Below are positions 34,348-42,981 of a DNA stretch of 64,000 nt, piece after piece. Source of the DNA: a bacterium (lineage in GTDB: Bacteria > Sysuimicrobiota > Sysuimicrobiia > Sysuimicrobiales > Segetimicrobiaceae); contig DATGFS010000009.1 in NCBI GenBank assembly GCA_035308905.1, forward strand, positions 116,795 through 180,794, given 5' to 3'. Positions within the stretch are counted from its first letter, which is position 1. Each line of letters begins with the position of its first letter. The notes below the pieces were generated by a model. The model did not search any database. It was not told the origin of the DNA and saw only the letters and a program-made list of their open reading frames with translations. The translations under genes and the position numbers were made by a program.

Positions 34348-37074
34348 CTACGGCGCCTTTTCCACTATCACCGGACCCGGTACTGGCAGACTCGGACTGA
34401 TCCGGTCCGCCTGGCGGGGATTCAATAGCAGCGGCTCGAGCACGCGTGTGAGGCCGGCGGCGCCGGGGACGTCGTGTCCGTGTCCGGAGAGATCGGGAAT
34501 GCGGCCGTCCGGGGTGACCGTATCGAACGACCACGCCCCCAGCAATCCGGCATCATCGGGCTTCGGCGCGATCGCCATGCGGCGCCGGAGCTCCTCCGGC
34601 GAAAGCGCATGGTCCCAGATTCGCACCTGCGCGATCGCGCCATCGAACCAATCGTCGAAGATCGCCCGGCATCCGATCGAGAGCGGCGCCCCGGCGCTCT
34701 TGATCGGACCCGTGTACGCGCCGCTCGGATTGGCGGTAAACTGCGTGCCCACCGGCACGCCGTTGATGTAGATGCGCGCGACGCGGCCGTCGGCGGTGGC
34801 GGCGACGTGCGTCCAGGTCCGCAGCGGCACGACGCCTTCGGGCCCCGTTGACGCGACGCCGGCGCTGCCCGTTACGGCGCTCCACTGCCCGGCGAGCGCG
34901 ACCTCGAGCTTCCACGTCTCCGGCAACCGCTGTCCCTCGATTCGCAGCGTGTAGCCCGATTCGGCGTTCTTCGACAGAATGCGGGCCTCGTGTTCCTCGT
35001 TGGCGGGCGAGGTGTGGTGAAGATCGTTGATCCACACCCACGCTTCGAGGGTGAACTGCTGCGGATTCAGGCCGGCGGCGTCGGGGACGCGGGCGCATCG
35101 ATCCTTGCTCGGCCTGAATGCCCACACGGAGCCCTGCAGCTCCTCGATGAGGCGCAGCGGCAGCGTCCGCGTGGATGTGACGTCGAACGGCGGCGTGGTA
35201 TACGTCCGTTGGCTGGGATCGCTCACTGTGAACGCGCCGACCTCGCGATCGCCGGCGAGGACACGAATCCGATAGCGGGTCTCCACGAGCGGCGGAAGCC
35301 AGGCCGGGGGCGCCCACCCCGCGGTCACCGAGACGGCGTAGCGGCCGGGATGCACGTGAAGACCGGGGAGGTGGACCACGCCGGTGATCGTCCCCGGGGT
35401 GAGCGAGCGTGCGGGCTCGGCGATCATCTCGTCCGGCGCCACACGCCTCGGAAAGGCGGTATCGGTGTCCGCCGGCAGCGCGCCCCTCGCGTCGAGGACG
35501 GTGATCGCCGGGTCGATGACCGGAACGAGGTCGGCTGGGGAGTCGGGCGGCGCCGCCATCCTCGGATCCCCCGCAAACGCGGCGAGGCGAGGAAATCGCG
35601 GGAACGCGTCGCGGGCCCCGGGCTGCACGTAGTAGCCGACGTGCTGCTGGATCAGCCAGCTGGATGTCTCTTGCGCCCGCGCCGCCACCAGCACCTTGAA
35701 CGGCGCACCCTCGAACGCGGGGAGAAACCAGTGCAGATCCTCGGCCACCGCGACGGTGCTGCCGTCCGGGACGTGCGTCCGCAGCCACGCCGTCGCGGTC
35801 ACGCGGCTGTCGGGCCGAAGAAAGCGCCGCGCGAGACGCGCCGATTCCGACGCGGGACCGGCGAGGATGGCGGCGATGAGCACGGCCGTGAGGGCCGGCG
35901 CCGCCCGCGTCGTGCCCGCGTTCTGCTTCAGCCACGCGCCGGCGGTGGCGACCGCCCGCGCCGCGAGCAGCGCCGCAAACGGCAGAAGCGGCGCCATGTA
36001 TTGGGGCGACATGTAGGCCTGCGTCGAGGTGATGGCAAGGATGGGGACCGCGAAGCTCAGCACCATCAGCTGCGCGCGGCGGTGATCGCGCCACCCGCCG
36101 AGCGCGCCGGCCCCGGCGAGCACCGTGGCCACGAGTCCCAGGCCGGCGTGCCGCGGGATGAACCAGATCCAGGTGATGCCGGTGGCGAGGTATCGCAGGT
36201 AGGGGACGAGGGTCGCGAACGGAGGGCCCATGCGGGCCAGGCGGACGGCCTGGATCTCGTGAATGACCGCGAGCGGCCGCACGGCGAGTTCCGGGAATCC
36301 GAGGAGAATGCCCGCCACGATGCCGCCGCCCAGTACGGCGATGTCTCTATCGACAAGACGCCGCCGTCCGGGGGCCAGGAGGTGGGCGGTTACGAGCGAG
36401 ATGACGACCGGAAACGCCGGATACTTCGTCACAATGGCCAGCCCCGCCAGGATTCCGGCCGCCAGATAGTCGAACGGCGTGCCGCCGCGGAGGATATGCA
36501 GGCCCGCCCCAAATGCGACCAGCACCATGAACGTCATTGGTACGTCCGTGCGGATGACGCCCGCATAATACACGGCGCCCGGCGCGAGCGCGAGCACGGC
36601 GGCGGCCACGAAGCCGGTCGGGGCGTCGAAGGCGCGCCGGCCGATATGGTAGGTGAGGTACACGCAGCCCACCCCGAAGAGCACCGTGAGGAGACGGCCC
36701 CAGACGTAGAACGTCGGGACGCCGAGATACCAGTAGTACTGCGTTCCGTCGGGCGGCGTCAGCGCGATCGCCGCAGGCGACGCGAGCAGTCCGGCAGAGT
36801 GCAGCGCAGCGTAGTGGAACGCGAGCACTGGATATAGAAGGTAGAAATACACCGGTGGATAGACGTACATCCGCGGCGTCCAGTCGCCGCGCTGCAGCAT
36901 CCCGACCACCGCGTTCATCACGGTGGGCTCGTCCCACTCGTAGATGTAGGGGATGCCATGAACAACGCCGGGCAGGCGAAGCAGCGCCGCCCCGGTGAGG
37001 ACGGCGAGCAGGAGCAGGGCCCGTCCCCACCGGCCGGCCGCGGACATTCTCACCGCCGGCGCACGGCCGGCCAT
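34348..37074 (-). CDS. Membrane glycosyltransferase (GT-C/PMT-like) with C-terminal LamG lectin-like domain
   Basis: The product has 908 residues. The first 400 or so form a PMT-like membrane region. An N-terminal helix is followed by a loop with EWDEPTV that carries the acidic pair expected of GT-C catalysis, and about ten more helices follow. Residues from about 410 to 640 are a soluble extracytoplasmic region. The last 250 residues contain a Laminin G/concanavalin-like fold, with FTLEAWVWIND, ILSKNAESGYTLRI, WTHVAATADG, RIYINGVPVG and AQVRIWDHALSPEELRR as its strands. The ATG at 37074 directly follows the TAA of the paralogue upstream. The lectin-like tail could bind the glycan acceptor outside the cell membrane (inference). 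Confidence 0.82.
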   Translation of the reverse strand: MAGRAPAVRMSAAGRWGRALLLLAVLTGAALLRLPGVVHGIPYIYEWDEPTVMNAVVGMLQRGDWTPRMYVYPPVYFYLLYPVLAFHYAALHSAGLLASPAAIALTPPDGTQYYWYLGVPTFYVWGRLLTVLFGVGCVYLTYHIGRRAFDAPTGFVAAAVLALAPGAVYYAGVIRTDVPMTFMVLVAFGAGLHILRGGTPFDYLAAGILAGLAIVTKYPAFPVVISLVTAHLLAPGRRRLVDRDIAVLGGGIVAGILLGFPELAVRPLAVIHEIQAVRLARMGPPFATLVPYLRYLATGITWIWFIPRHAGLGLVATVLAGAGALGGWRDHRRAQLMVLSFAVPILAITSTQAYMSPQYMAPLLPFAALLAARAVATAGAWLKQNAGTTRAAPALTAVLIAAILAGPASESARLARRFLRPDSRVTATAWLRTHVPDGSTVAVAEDLHWFLPAFEGAPFKVLVAARAQETSSWLIQQHVGYYVQPGARDAFPRFPRLAAFAGDPRMAAPPDSPADLVPVIDPAITVLDARGALPADTDTAFPRRVAPDEMIAEPARSLTPGTITGVVHLPGLHVHPGRYAVSVTAGWAPPAWLPPLVETRYRIRVLAGDREVGAFTVSDPSQRTYTTPPFDVTSTRTLPLRLIEELQGSVWAFRPSKDRCARVPDAAGLNPQQFTLEAWVWINDLHHTSPANEEHEARILSKNAESGYTLRIEGQRLPETWKLEVALAGQWSAVTGSAGVASTGPEGVVPLRTWTHVAATADGRVARIYINGVPVGTQFTANPSGAYTGPIKSAGAPLSIGCRAIFDDWFDGAIAQVRIWDHALSPEELRRRMAIAPKPDDAGLLGAWSFDTVTPDGRIPDLSGHGHDVPGAAGLTRVLEPLLLNPRQADRISPSLPVPGPVIVEKAP

Positions 37075-37075
37075 G

Positions 37076-39796
37076 TTAGGGCGTCGCCCGCCGGATGGCA
37101 ACCGTTTCGATGAGATTCAGCTCACCGGCCGTCCAGGACGGCAGCGCCGGCGTCCCGCCTTCGATCGGGACCCGCTTGAGCTGCAGGGCGTTGCCAATGT
37201 TGTTCTTCGCAGGCGACAGGTCCAGGATCTGGTCCCCTGTGGTCGCCTGGAAGGTCCAACTGCCGACTAGGCCGGGGCTCTTGTCGGGAAGGCGCTGGAT
37301 GTTCGCTTCGTCGTGGATCTCGTCGGGGCGCAGGACGCGATCCCACAGGCGGACGCCGGTGATCAAGCCGGTAAACGAGACCTGGTCGGAAGCCCGAGGA
37401 TCCCGGCAGCCGATCGCCAGCGGCGCGCCCTCGCTTTGAATGGTCCCTTCGTAGTTGGGCGTCCGGCCGGTGTCCTGAATCGCCGGGCTGCCGTTGATAT
37501 AGATCGCGGTCTTGTGGCCGTCGTACGTCGCCGCGAGATGGGTCCACTTCCGGAACGGCACAAACCCGGCGCGGCCGGCCCCCCACCGTCCCGCGACGCT
37601 CAGGTCCACCCAGATCTTGTTGTTGCTGTCACCCGACAGCCGCAGAGTGTAGCCGTTGTTATCGCGCTTGCTCAGGATGGGACCTTCCGACTCCAATCCC
37701 GCCATCGTATGCATGCCGGGCGGTTCATGCATGCTCTCGAGGTACAGCCAGGCTTCGGCGGTCAGTTGCTGAACGTTGAGCGACGGCGCATCCGATACGG
37801 TCGCGCAGGTCGGCGACGGTCGGAGGGCCCACCCTGCGTGGGTGTCCCGGCGCGGCGTGCGTAGCGTGACATGCAGCTGGACCGGCAGGGTCGCCGCCTG
37901 TTCGATGCGGAACGGCGGCGTCGTGAAATTCAGGGGCTCGAGCCCGCCGACGGTGTGACTCGCCACGATGAGCCGCCCGACCTGGATCTCGATATAGAGC
38001 TGATACGTCGGCGGCGCCCACAGCCAGGGCCACGCGCCGGCGACGCTGATCGTATAGGGGCCCGGCGTGAACCGCTGGTCGGGTAGGTGGATTGTCTGCC
38101 CGTACGCGCCCACGGCCTGTTTGGAGACTGGGTCGGGCACCATATCTCCCGCCTCCAGCTGCACGGGAAAGACTGCGTTGACCTCCTGCGGCTTTGGCCG
38201 GACGATGTAAATCTTCGGATCGATGACCGGATACGTATCCAGCGCCCAGGAGTCCGCCGTGTAGACGTACGGTGGCCGCGGAATCACGGCCAGCGGCGGC
38301 AGACGGTCGAGCGGGCTCCGGTCGCCGACCACGGCAACGGCGACGCGGTTCTTCAAGTACCAGGCGACGTCGGCGTCCCGCGGCGCGAACAGCGTGGTAT
38401 AGGGCAGCCGGTCGAGCCCCGGGATGAACCATCGTAGGTCCTCTTCGAAGGCGATGCGCGAGCCCGGCGCCATGTGGCGGCGCAGCCAATCGACGGCGGC
38501 GGTCCGAGTGTCGGGGCGGAAGCCCAACGTCCATCCGAGGCGGATGCTGTCCCGCGCGGGCGCCGCGAGCAGCGTCACCACCGCGAGACCGGCGAACGCC
38601 GGAGCGAGGCGGACGTGTCCGGTCGGCCACCGGCTCAGTACCAGCCGCCACGCCCAGACGCAGGCGACCCCTGCCAAGAGCGCAATGACCGGCAGCGCCG
38701 CCATCATGTTGCGGAGCGTCGTCAACCGCTGTCCTGACATGAAGAGGATGTAGACCACCGGGAAACTGACCAAGTATACGTGCTCGCGCGGCGCGGACCG
38801 GTACCCGACGATCGCGCCGGTGAGCGCGGCAATCGCCGGCAGCAGGCCGATCGCAGCGTGCGGGACAACGAACCACTCGTCGCCCTGGCTGGGGCGGACG
38901 AAGTACGCGAGATATCTGGGTAGGATCGTCTTCATAAGATGGAGGCTCGGAATGCCGCCGTAGGCCAGGGCCTGGTCGCGAAACTGCTGTAGGACCATTT
39001 GGGATCGGATCAGGACGTATGGTGTGCCGAGCGCGAAACCGGCCAGCGCGCAGGCGCCCATCAGCACGAGCGGTGCCGTGATCAGGTGCTTCCGCTGGGT
39101 GTTGAGCAGATGGGCCAGGGCGAGCGGTAGTCCGACGACCACCGCGTTCGTCTTGGTCGAGATCGCGACGCCGGCCAGCAGGCCGGTCACCGCGTAGTCG
39201 CGGACTGTTCCGCGGCGCAGCACCGCGAGCCCGGTCAGCAGGGTGAGCGTGACGAAGAACGTCATCGGGATGTCCACGCGGACCGTATCCGAGTAGTACA
39301 CGGCGCCGGGGGCGAACGCGAGAAACGCGGCGCCCAGTAAACCGGCCGGCGCGCCGTAGACCGCCCTGCCGAGGCGGTAGACCAAGTAGACGGTCGCGGT
39401 ACCGACGAGCGACGTGAGCACGCGTCCCCACAAGTAGAACGATGGAACGCTGATGTACCACCAATACGCGCTGCCTGAGGCCTGAGGGTGAAAGAGGTTG
39501 ATGTCCCACGGCGTGGCGAGCGCGCCGCGCGCGTGCAGATAGAAATAGTGCAGGTACATCACCGGCAGCAGCATGTAATAGTACACGCTCGGGTAAACAA
39601 ACGCGTTGGGGTACAGATCCCCGCGCTGCATCATCCCGATGACGTAGCTGAGGACCGTGGGCTCGTCCCACTCGTGCATGTACGGGAGACCCCGGCCTAC
39701 GCCCAGCAGCCTGACCGCCAGCGCGGCAGTAAGGACCAGCCCGAGCAGACTCGTCTCGCGTGACGCGACGGCTTCGCGGAGCTTTTGTCCGATCAT
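37076..39796 (-). CDS. Membrane glycosyltransferase (GT-C/PMT-like) with C-terminal LamG lectin-like domain, paralogue
   Basis: The product has 906 residues with the same three-part layout as the following gene. A GT-C membrane part has HEWDEPTVLSYVIGMMQRGD in the first extracytoplasmic loop. A middle soluble region follows, then a C-terminal LamG domain with LTAEAWLYLESM, ILSKRDNNGYTLRLSG, WTHLAATYDGHKTAIYINGS and GVRLWDRVLRPDEI. The two share every block, so they arose by tandem duplication. ATG 39796 follows a GGGGGGA ribosome binding site. It is divergent from the DegT-family gene, with about 110 bases between the chosen starts. The specificity of either copy is unknown. Confidence 0.82.
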   Translation of the reverse strand: MIGQKLREAVASRETSLLGLVLTAALAVRLLGVGRGLPYMHEWDEPTVLSYVIGMMQRGDLYPNAFVYPSVYYYMLLPVMYLHYFYLHARGALATPWDINLFHPQASGSAYWWYISVPSFYLWGRVLTSLVGTATVYLVYRLGRAVYGAPAGLLGAAFLAFAPGAVYYSDTVRVDIPMTFFVTLTLLTGLAVLRRGTVRDYAVTGLLAGVAISTKTNAVVVGLPLALAHLLNTQRKHLITAPLVLMGACALAGFALGTPYVLIRSQMVLQQFRDQALAYGGIPSLHLMKTILPRYLAYFVRPSQGDEWFVVPHAAIGLLPAIAALTGAIVGYRSAPREHVYLVSFPVVYILFMSGQRLTTLRNMMAALPVIALLAGVACVWAWRLVLSRWPTGHVRLAPAFAGLAVVTLLAAPARDSIRLGWTLGFRPDTRTAAVDWLRRHMAPGSRIAFEEDLRWFIPGLDRLPYTTLFAPRDADVAWYLKNRVAVAVVGDRSPLDRLPPLAVIPRPPYVYTADSWALDTYPVIDPKIYIVRPKPQEVNAVFPVQLEAGDMVPDPVSKQAVGAYGQTIHLPDQRFTPGPYTISVAGAWPWLWAPPTYQLYIEIQVGRLIVASHTVGGLEPLNFTTPPFRIEQAATLPVQLHVTLRTPRRDTHAGWALRPSPTCATVSDAPSLNVQQLTAEAWLYLESMHEPPGMHTMAGLESEGPILSKRDNNGYTLRLSGDSNNKIWVDLSVAGRWGAGRAGFVPFRKWTHLAATYDGHKTAIYINGSPAIQDTGRTPNYEGTIQSEGAPLAIGCRDPRASDQVSFTGLITGVRLWDRVLRPDEIHDEANIQRLPDKSPGLVGSWTFQATTGDQILDLSPAKNNIGNALQLKRVPIEGGTPALPSWTAGELNLIETVAIRRATP

Positions 39797-39904
39797 CGTT
39801 CCCCCCGGGCGGATACTTCGGGCCGTCAGGTTCTCTTTACGGCCCGCGCCGACCTGCTGCCGCCACAGAGGAACGAGCGCGCGCTCCGCGCGAACTTACG
39901 GCAC

Positions 39905-41125
39905 ATGCCGCGACTGAGGGCCGAGGGGCCGCGTCGGCGTTATCCGCATCAGATCGGCGTCGGAACGGTGCTGATCTCCCCGCTCCAAAAACGCTACGTC
40001 GCCGACGTGCTGCGCACCGCCCGCCTCTCCTACGGGCCCTACTCGGCGGCGCTCGAGCGCAAGTTTGCCGAGGCACACGCACGGCGGTTCGCCGTGTTCT
40101 GCAACAGCGGCACGAGCGCGCTGCAGGTCGCCGTTGACGCGCTCCGCAATACCTACCGCTGGAAGCCCGGCGACGAGGTGCTCGTCCCGGCGGCTACGTT
40201 TATCGCCACGTCGAATGTGGTGCTGATGGCCGGGCTCAAGCCGGTGTTCGTCGACATCGACCCATGCTACTACGAGATCGATCCCGCCCAGATCGAGCGC
40301 CACATCACCCGCCGGACCCGAGCAATCATGCCGGTGCACCTTTTCGGCCAGCCGTGCGACATGCGGCCGATTCTCGAGATCGCAAGGCGCCGGCGGCTGC
40401 ACGTGCTCGAGGATTCCTGCGAGGCGATGTTCGTGAAGTACCGTGGCGCCCCCGTCGGCTCGTGGGGCGAGATCGCATGCTTCTCCACCTATGCCGCGCA
40501 CCTCCTCACAACCGGCGTGGGCGGACTGGCCTGCACGAACGACAAAGACCTCGCCGTGCTCCTGAAGAGTCTCTGCAACCACGGACGGGACGGCATTTAC
40601 ACGTCGATCGACGACGACAAACGGCTGCGCGGCGCGGCGATGCTCCGGGTGGTCGAACGGCGCTTCTCGTTCGTTCGCCAAGGCTACAGCTACCGTGCGA
40701 CCGAACTGGAGGCCGCGCTCGGCCTCGCGCAGCTCAAGACTTGGCGGGAAACGATCGCCGAGCGCCGGCGGAACGCCGCGTATCTCACGAACGGCCTCCG
40801 CGATCTCGAGGATCGGGTGCAGCTGCCGGCGATCCGGCCGCACACCGAGCATGCGTTCATGATGTATCCGATCGTTCTGCGTCCCGGCGCCGGCAGCAAG
40901 CGCGACCTGGTGTTCTTCCTCGAGGACCGGAACGTCGAGACGCGGGATGCCTTCCCATTGCTGTCGCAGCCGTTCTACCGGCGCCTCTTCGGCCCTCTCG
41001 CGGCCCGCTATCCCGTGGCGCAGTGGGTGACGCAGAACGGTTTCTACGTCGGATGCCATCCGGGACTCACGCGGCGGGAGCTCGACTTCATCATCGAGCA
41101 GATGCACGCGTTCTTCAGACGATGA
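39905..41125 (+). CDS. DegT/DnrJ/EryC1-family enzyme with His in place of the PLP lysine: probable GDP-4-keto-6-deoxymannose 3-dehydratase (ColD-like)
   Basis: The product has 406 residues from ATG 39905; the frame is open further upstream, but that part is not family-like. NSGTSAL and EDSCEAM mark the cofactor pocket. In the segment FSTYAAHLLTTGVGG the position that holds the Schiff-base lysine in sugar aminotransferases is His199 (codon CAC at 40499-40501). In this family that substitution is known from ColD (His188 in E. coli) and the E1/RfbH dehydrases, which remove the 3-hydroxyl instead of transaminating. The CxC spacing of the E1/RfbH iron-sulfur site is absent, which favours the ColD type. 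The next two genes encode Gmd and a ColC/fucose-synthase type enzyme, which fits a GDP-3,6-dideoxyhexose pathway. It overlaps the next gene by 4 bases. Confidence 0.8.
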   Translation: MPRLRAEGPRRRYPHQIGVGTVLISPLQKRYVADVLRTARLSYGPYSAALERKFAEAHARRFAVFCNSGTSALQVAVDALRNTYRWKPGDEVLVPAATFIATSNVVLMAGLKPVFVDIDPCYYEIDPAQIERHITRRTRAIMPVHLFGQPCDMRPILEIARRRRLHVLEDSCEAMFVKYRGAPVGSWGEIACFSTYAAHLLTTGVGGLACTNDKDLAVLLKSLCNHGRDGIYTSIDDDKRLRGAAMLRVVERRFSFVRQGYSYRATELEAALGLAQLKTWRETIAERRRNAAYLTNGLRDLEDRVQLPAIRPHTEHAFMMYPIVLRPGAGSKRDLVFFLEDRNVETRDAFPLLSQPFYRRLFGPLAARYPVAQWVTQNGFYVGCHPGLTRRELDFIIEQMHAFFRR

Positions 41126-42981
41126 GCGCGCCTCCGGCCGGCCTCAGGGTGTCGCTCGCCATCCTGACGCTCAACGAAATCGATGCGGTCCGCGGCATGT
41201 TCGCCCGCATTCCGCTCGCCGCGGTGGACGAGGCATTCGTAGTGGACGGCGGGTCCACGGACGGCACACGCGCGTTCTTCGAGGCGCGCGGCCTGCCCGT
41301 GATCGTGCAGGAGGTCCGCGGGCGGGGGGAGGCGTTCCGCCTGGCCGTCCGTCGGGCGCGGGGCGATCTCATCGTGTTCTTCAGCCCGGACGGGAACGAA
41401 GACCCGGCGGACATCCCGAAATTCCGCGAGTACTGTGAGCGCGGCTGCGATCTGATTATCGCCTCCCGGATGATGCGCGGCGCACGCAACGAGGAGAGCG
41501 ATCAGGTCATCAAGCCGCGGAAGTGGGCGAACCAGGGGTATACGCTGATCGCCAATCTGCTGTGGAACACCCGTGCCTGCCTGACGGGCCGCGGCTATGT
41601 GACGGACAGCATCAACGGCTACCGGGCGATCCGCCGGGAGGCATTCGACGTGCTCGGTTTGGACGTGAAGGACTTTACCATCGAGTATCAGATGACGATC
41701 CGGGCGCTCAGACGCGGCCTTCGCATTGTCGAATTCCCGACGCGCGAGGGGCCGCGCATCGGAGGCGTGAGTAAAGTCGGATCGGTGGACGCCGGCCGGC
41801 GTTTCACGCGGACACTCGCGCGCGAATTGCTGGCGGGAATGTCGCCCGGGCCGCGGGAACCCGCGGGCGCGCCGGTGCCGGCCTCAACACCGCCGCCGCC
41901 CGCACCCGCCGCGCTCGCCGCCTCCTCGTTAGGGGGGCACGCGGCGGCATCTCCGCGCCGGAAGACCGCCCTCATCACCGGGATCACCGGACAGGACGGA
42001 TCGTATCTCGCGGAGCTCCTGCTCGCGAAGGGGTACGATGTCCACGGAACGATCCGCCGGACCAGTTCGTCCGCCGTCGGGCGCCTCGCCGCGCTGCTGG
42101 ACGGCCCCGGCGGTCCGCGGATCCATCTTCACCACGCGGACCTCGCCGACGCGGGGCGTGTCGTCGAGGTGATTCGCGCCGTCCGGCCGGACGAGCTGTA
42201 CCATCTCGCGGCGCAGAGTGAGGCCGGACTCAGCTTCGAGATTCCAGAATACACGGCGGACATCACCGCGCTGGGGATGCTGCGAGTGCTCGACGCGCTG
42301 CGGGCCGCCGGATGCGCCACCCGCGTCTTTCACGCCGCCAGCTCGGAGATGTTCGGGGCGGCGGCATCCTCTCCGCAGAACGAGAGCACGCCGTTTCATC
42401 CGCGGACGCCGTACGCGGTCTCGAAGGCGTTTGCGTACTGGACCGCGGTCAACTATCGTGAGGCGTACGGGATGTTCGTCTGCAACGGGATCCTCTACAA
42501 CCACGAGTCGCCGCGGCGCGGCGAGAACTTCTTCACCCGCAAGGTCACCCGCGCCGTGGCTCGGATCAAGGCCGGATTGCAGAAAGGCCTGACGCTCGGG
42601 GACCTGTCGGCGCAGCGGGACTGGGGGTACGCACCCGAGTACGTCGACGCGGCGTGGCGCATGCTGCAGCAGCCGGAGCCGGATGACTATGTCATCGCCA
42701 CGGGTGAGACGCACAGCGTCGAGCAATTCGTCGACGCGGCGTTCGCCGAAGCGGGTTTGGCATGGCGCGATCATGTCGAGACCGCGGCGCAGCACGTCCG
42801 GCCCGCGCAGGGAGAGAATCTTGTGGGCGATGCGTCCAAAGCCCGGGACCGGCTCGGGTGGGTCGCGGCGACGAGGTTCCACGAGATAGTACGGCTCATG
42901 GTCGAAGCCGATTGCGCGCTGGTGGGCGTCGGGGCCGGCCGGCCCGCCGCACCGCCGCAAGAGCGGTACGCGAGAGGATGA
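41122..42981 (+). CDS. Family 2 glycosyltransferase fused to GDP-mannose 4,6-dehydratase
   Basis: The product has 619 residues. Residues 1 to about 240 are a DPM1-like GT2 with TLNE at 16-19, DGGSTDG at 42-48 and SPDGN at 88-92. A Pro/Ala-rich linker (about 240-280) leads to a complete Gmd domain. This has TGITGQDG at 286-293 for NADP, SSE at 407-409, the pair Tyr431-x3-Lys435 (YAVSK), and the family words IPEYTAD, YNHESPRRGENF and QRDWGYAPEYV. Gmd converts GDP-mannose to GDP-4-keto-6-deoxymannose. The frame is continuous through the linker. Both junctions with neighbours are 4-base ATGA overlaps, so the three enzymes are produced together. The fusion may channel a sugar nucleotide to its transferase. 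Confidence 0.88.
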   Translation: MSAPPAGLRVSLAILTLNEIDAVRGMFARIPLAAVDEAFVVDGGSTDGTRAFFEARGLPVIVQEVRGRGEAFRLAVRRARGDLIVFFSPDGNEDPADIPKFREYCERGCDLIIASRMMRGARNEESDQVIKPRKWANQGYTLIANLLWNTRACLTGRGYVTDSINGYRAIRREAFDVLGLDVKDFTIEYQMTIRALRRGLRIVEFPTREGPRIGGVSKVGSVDAGRRFTRTLARELLAGMSPGPREPAGAPVPASTPPPPAPAALAASSLGGHAAASPRRKTALITGITGQDGSYLAELLLAKGYDVHGTIRRTSSSAVGRLAALLDGPGGPRIHLHHADLADAGRVVEVIRAVRPDELYHLAAQSEAGLSFEIPEYTADITALGMLRVLDALRAAGCATRVFHAASSEMFGAAASSPQNESTPFHPRTPYAVSKAFAYWTAVNYREAYGMFVCNGILYNHESPRRGENFFTRKVTRAVARIKAGLQKGLTLGDLSAQRDWGYAPEYVDAAWRMLQQPEPDDYVIATGETHSVEQFVDAAFAEAGLAWRDHVETAAQHVRPAQGENLVGDASKARDRLGWVAATRFHEIVRLMVEADCALVGVGAGRPAAPPQERYARG

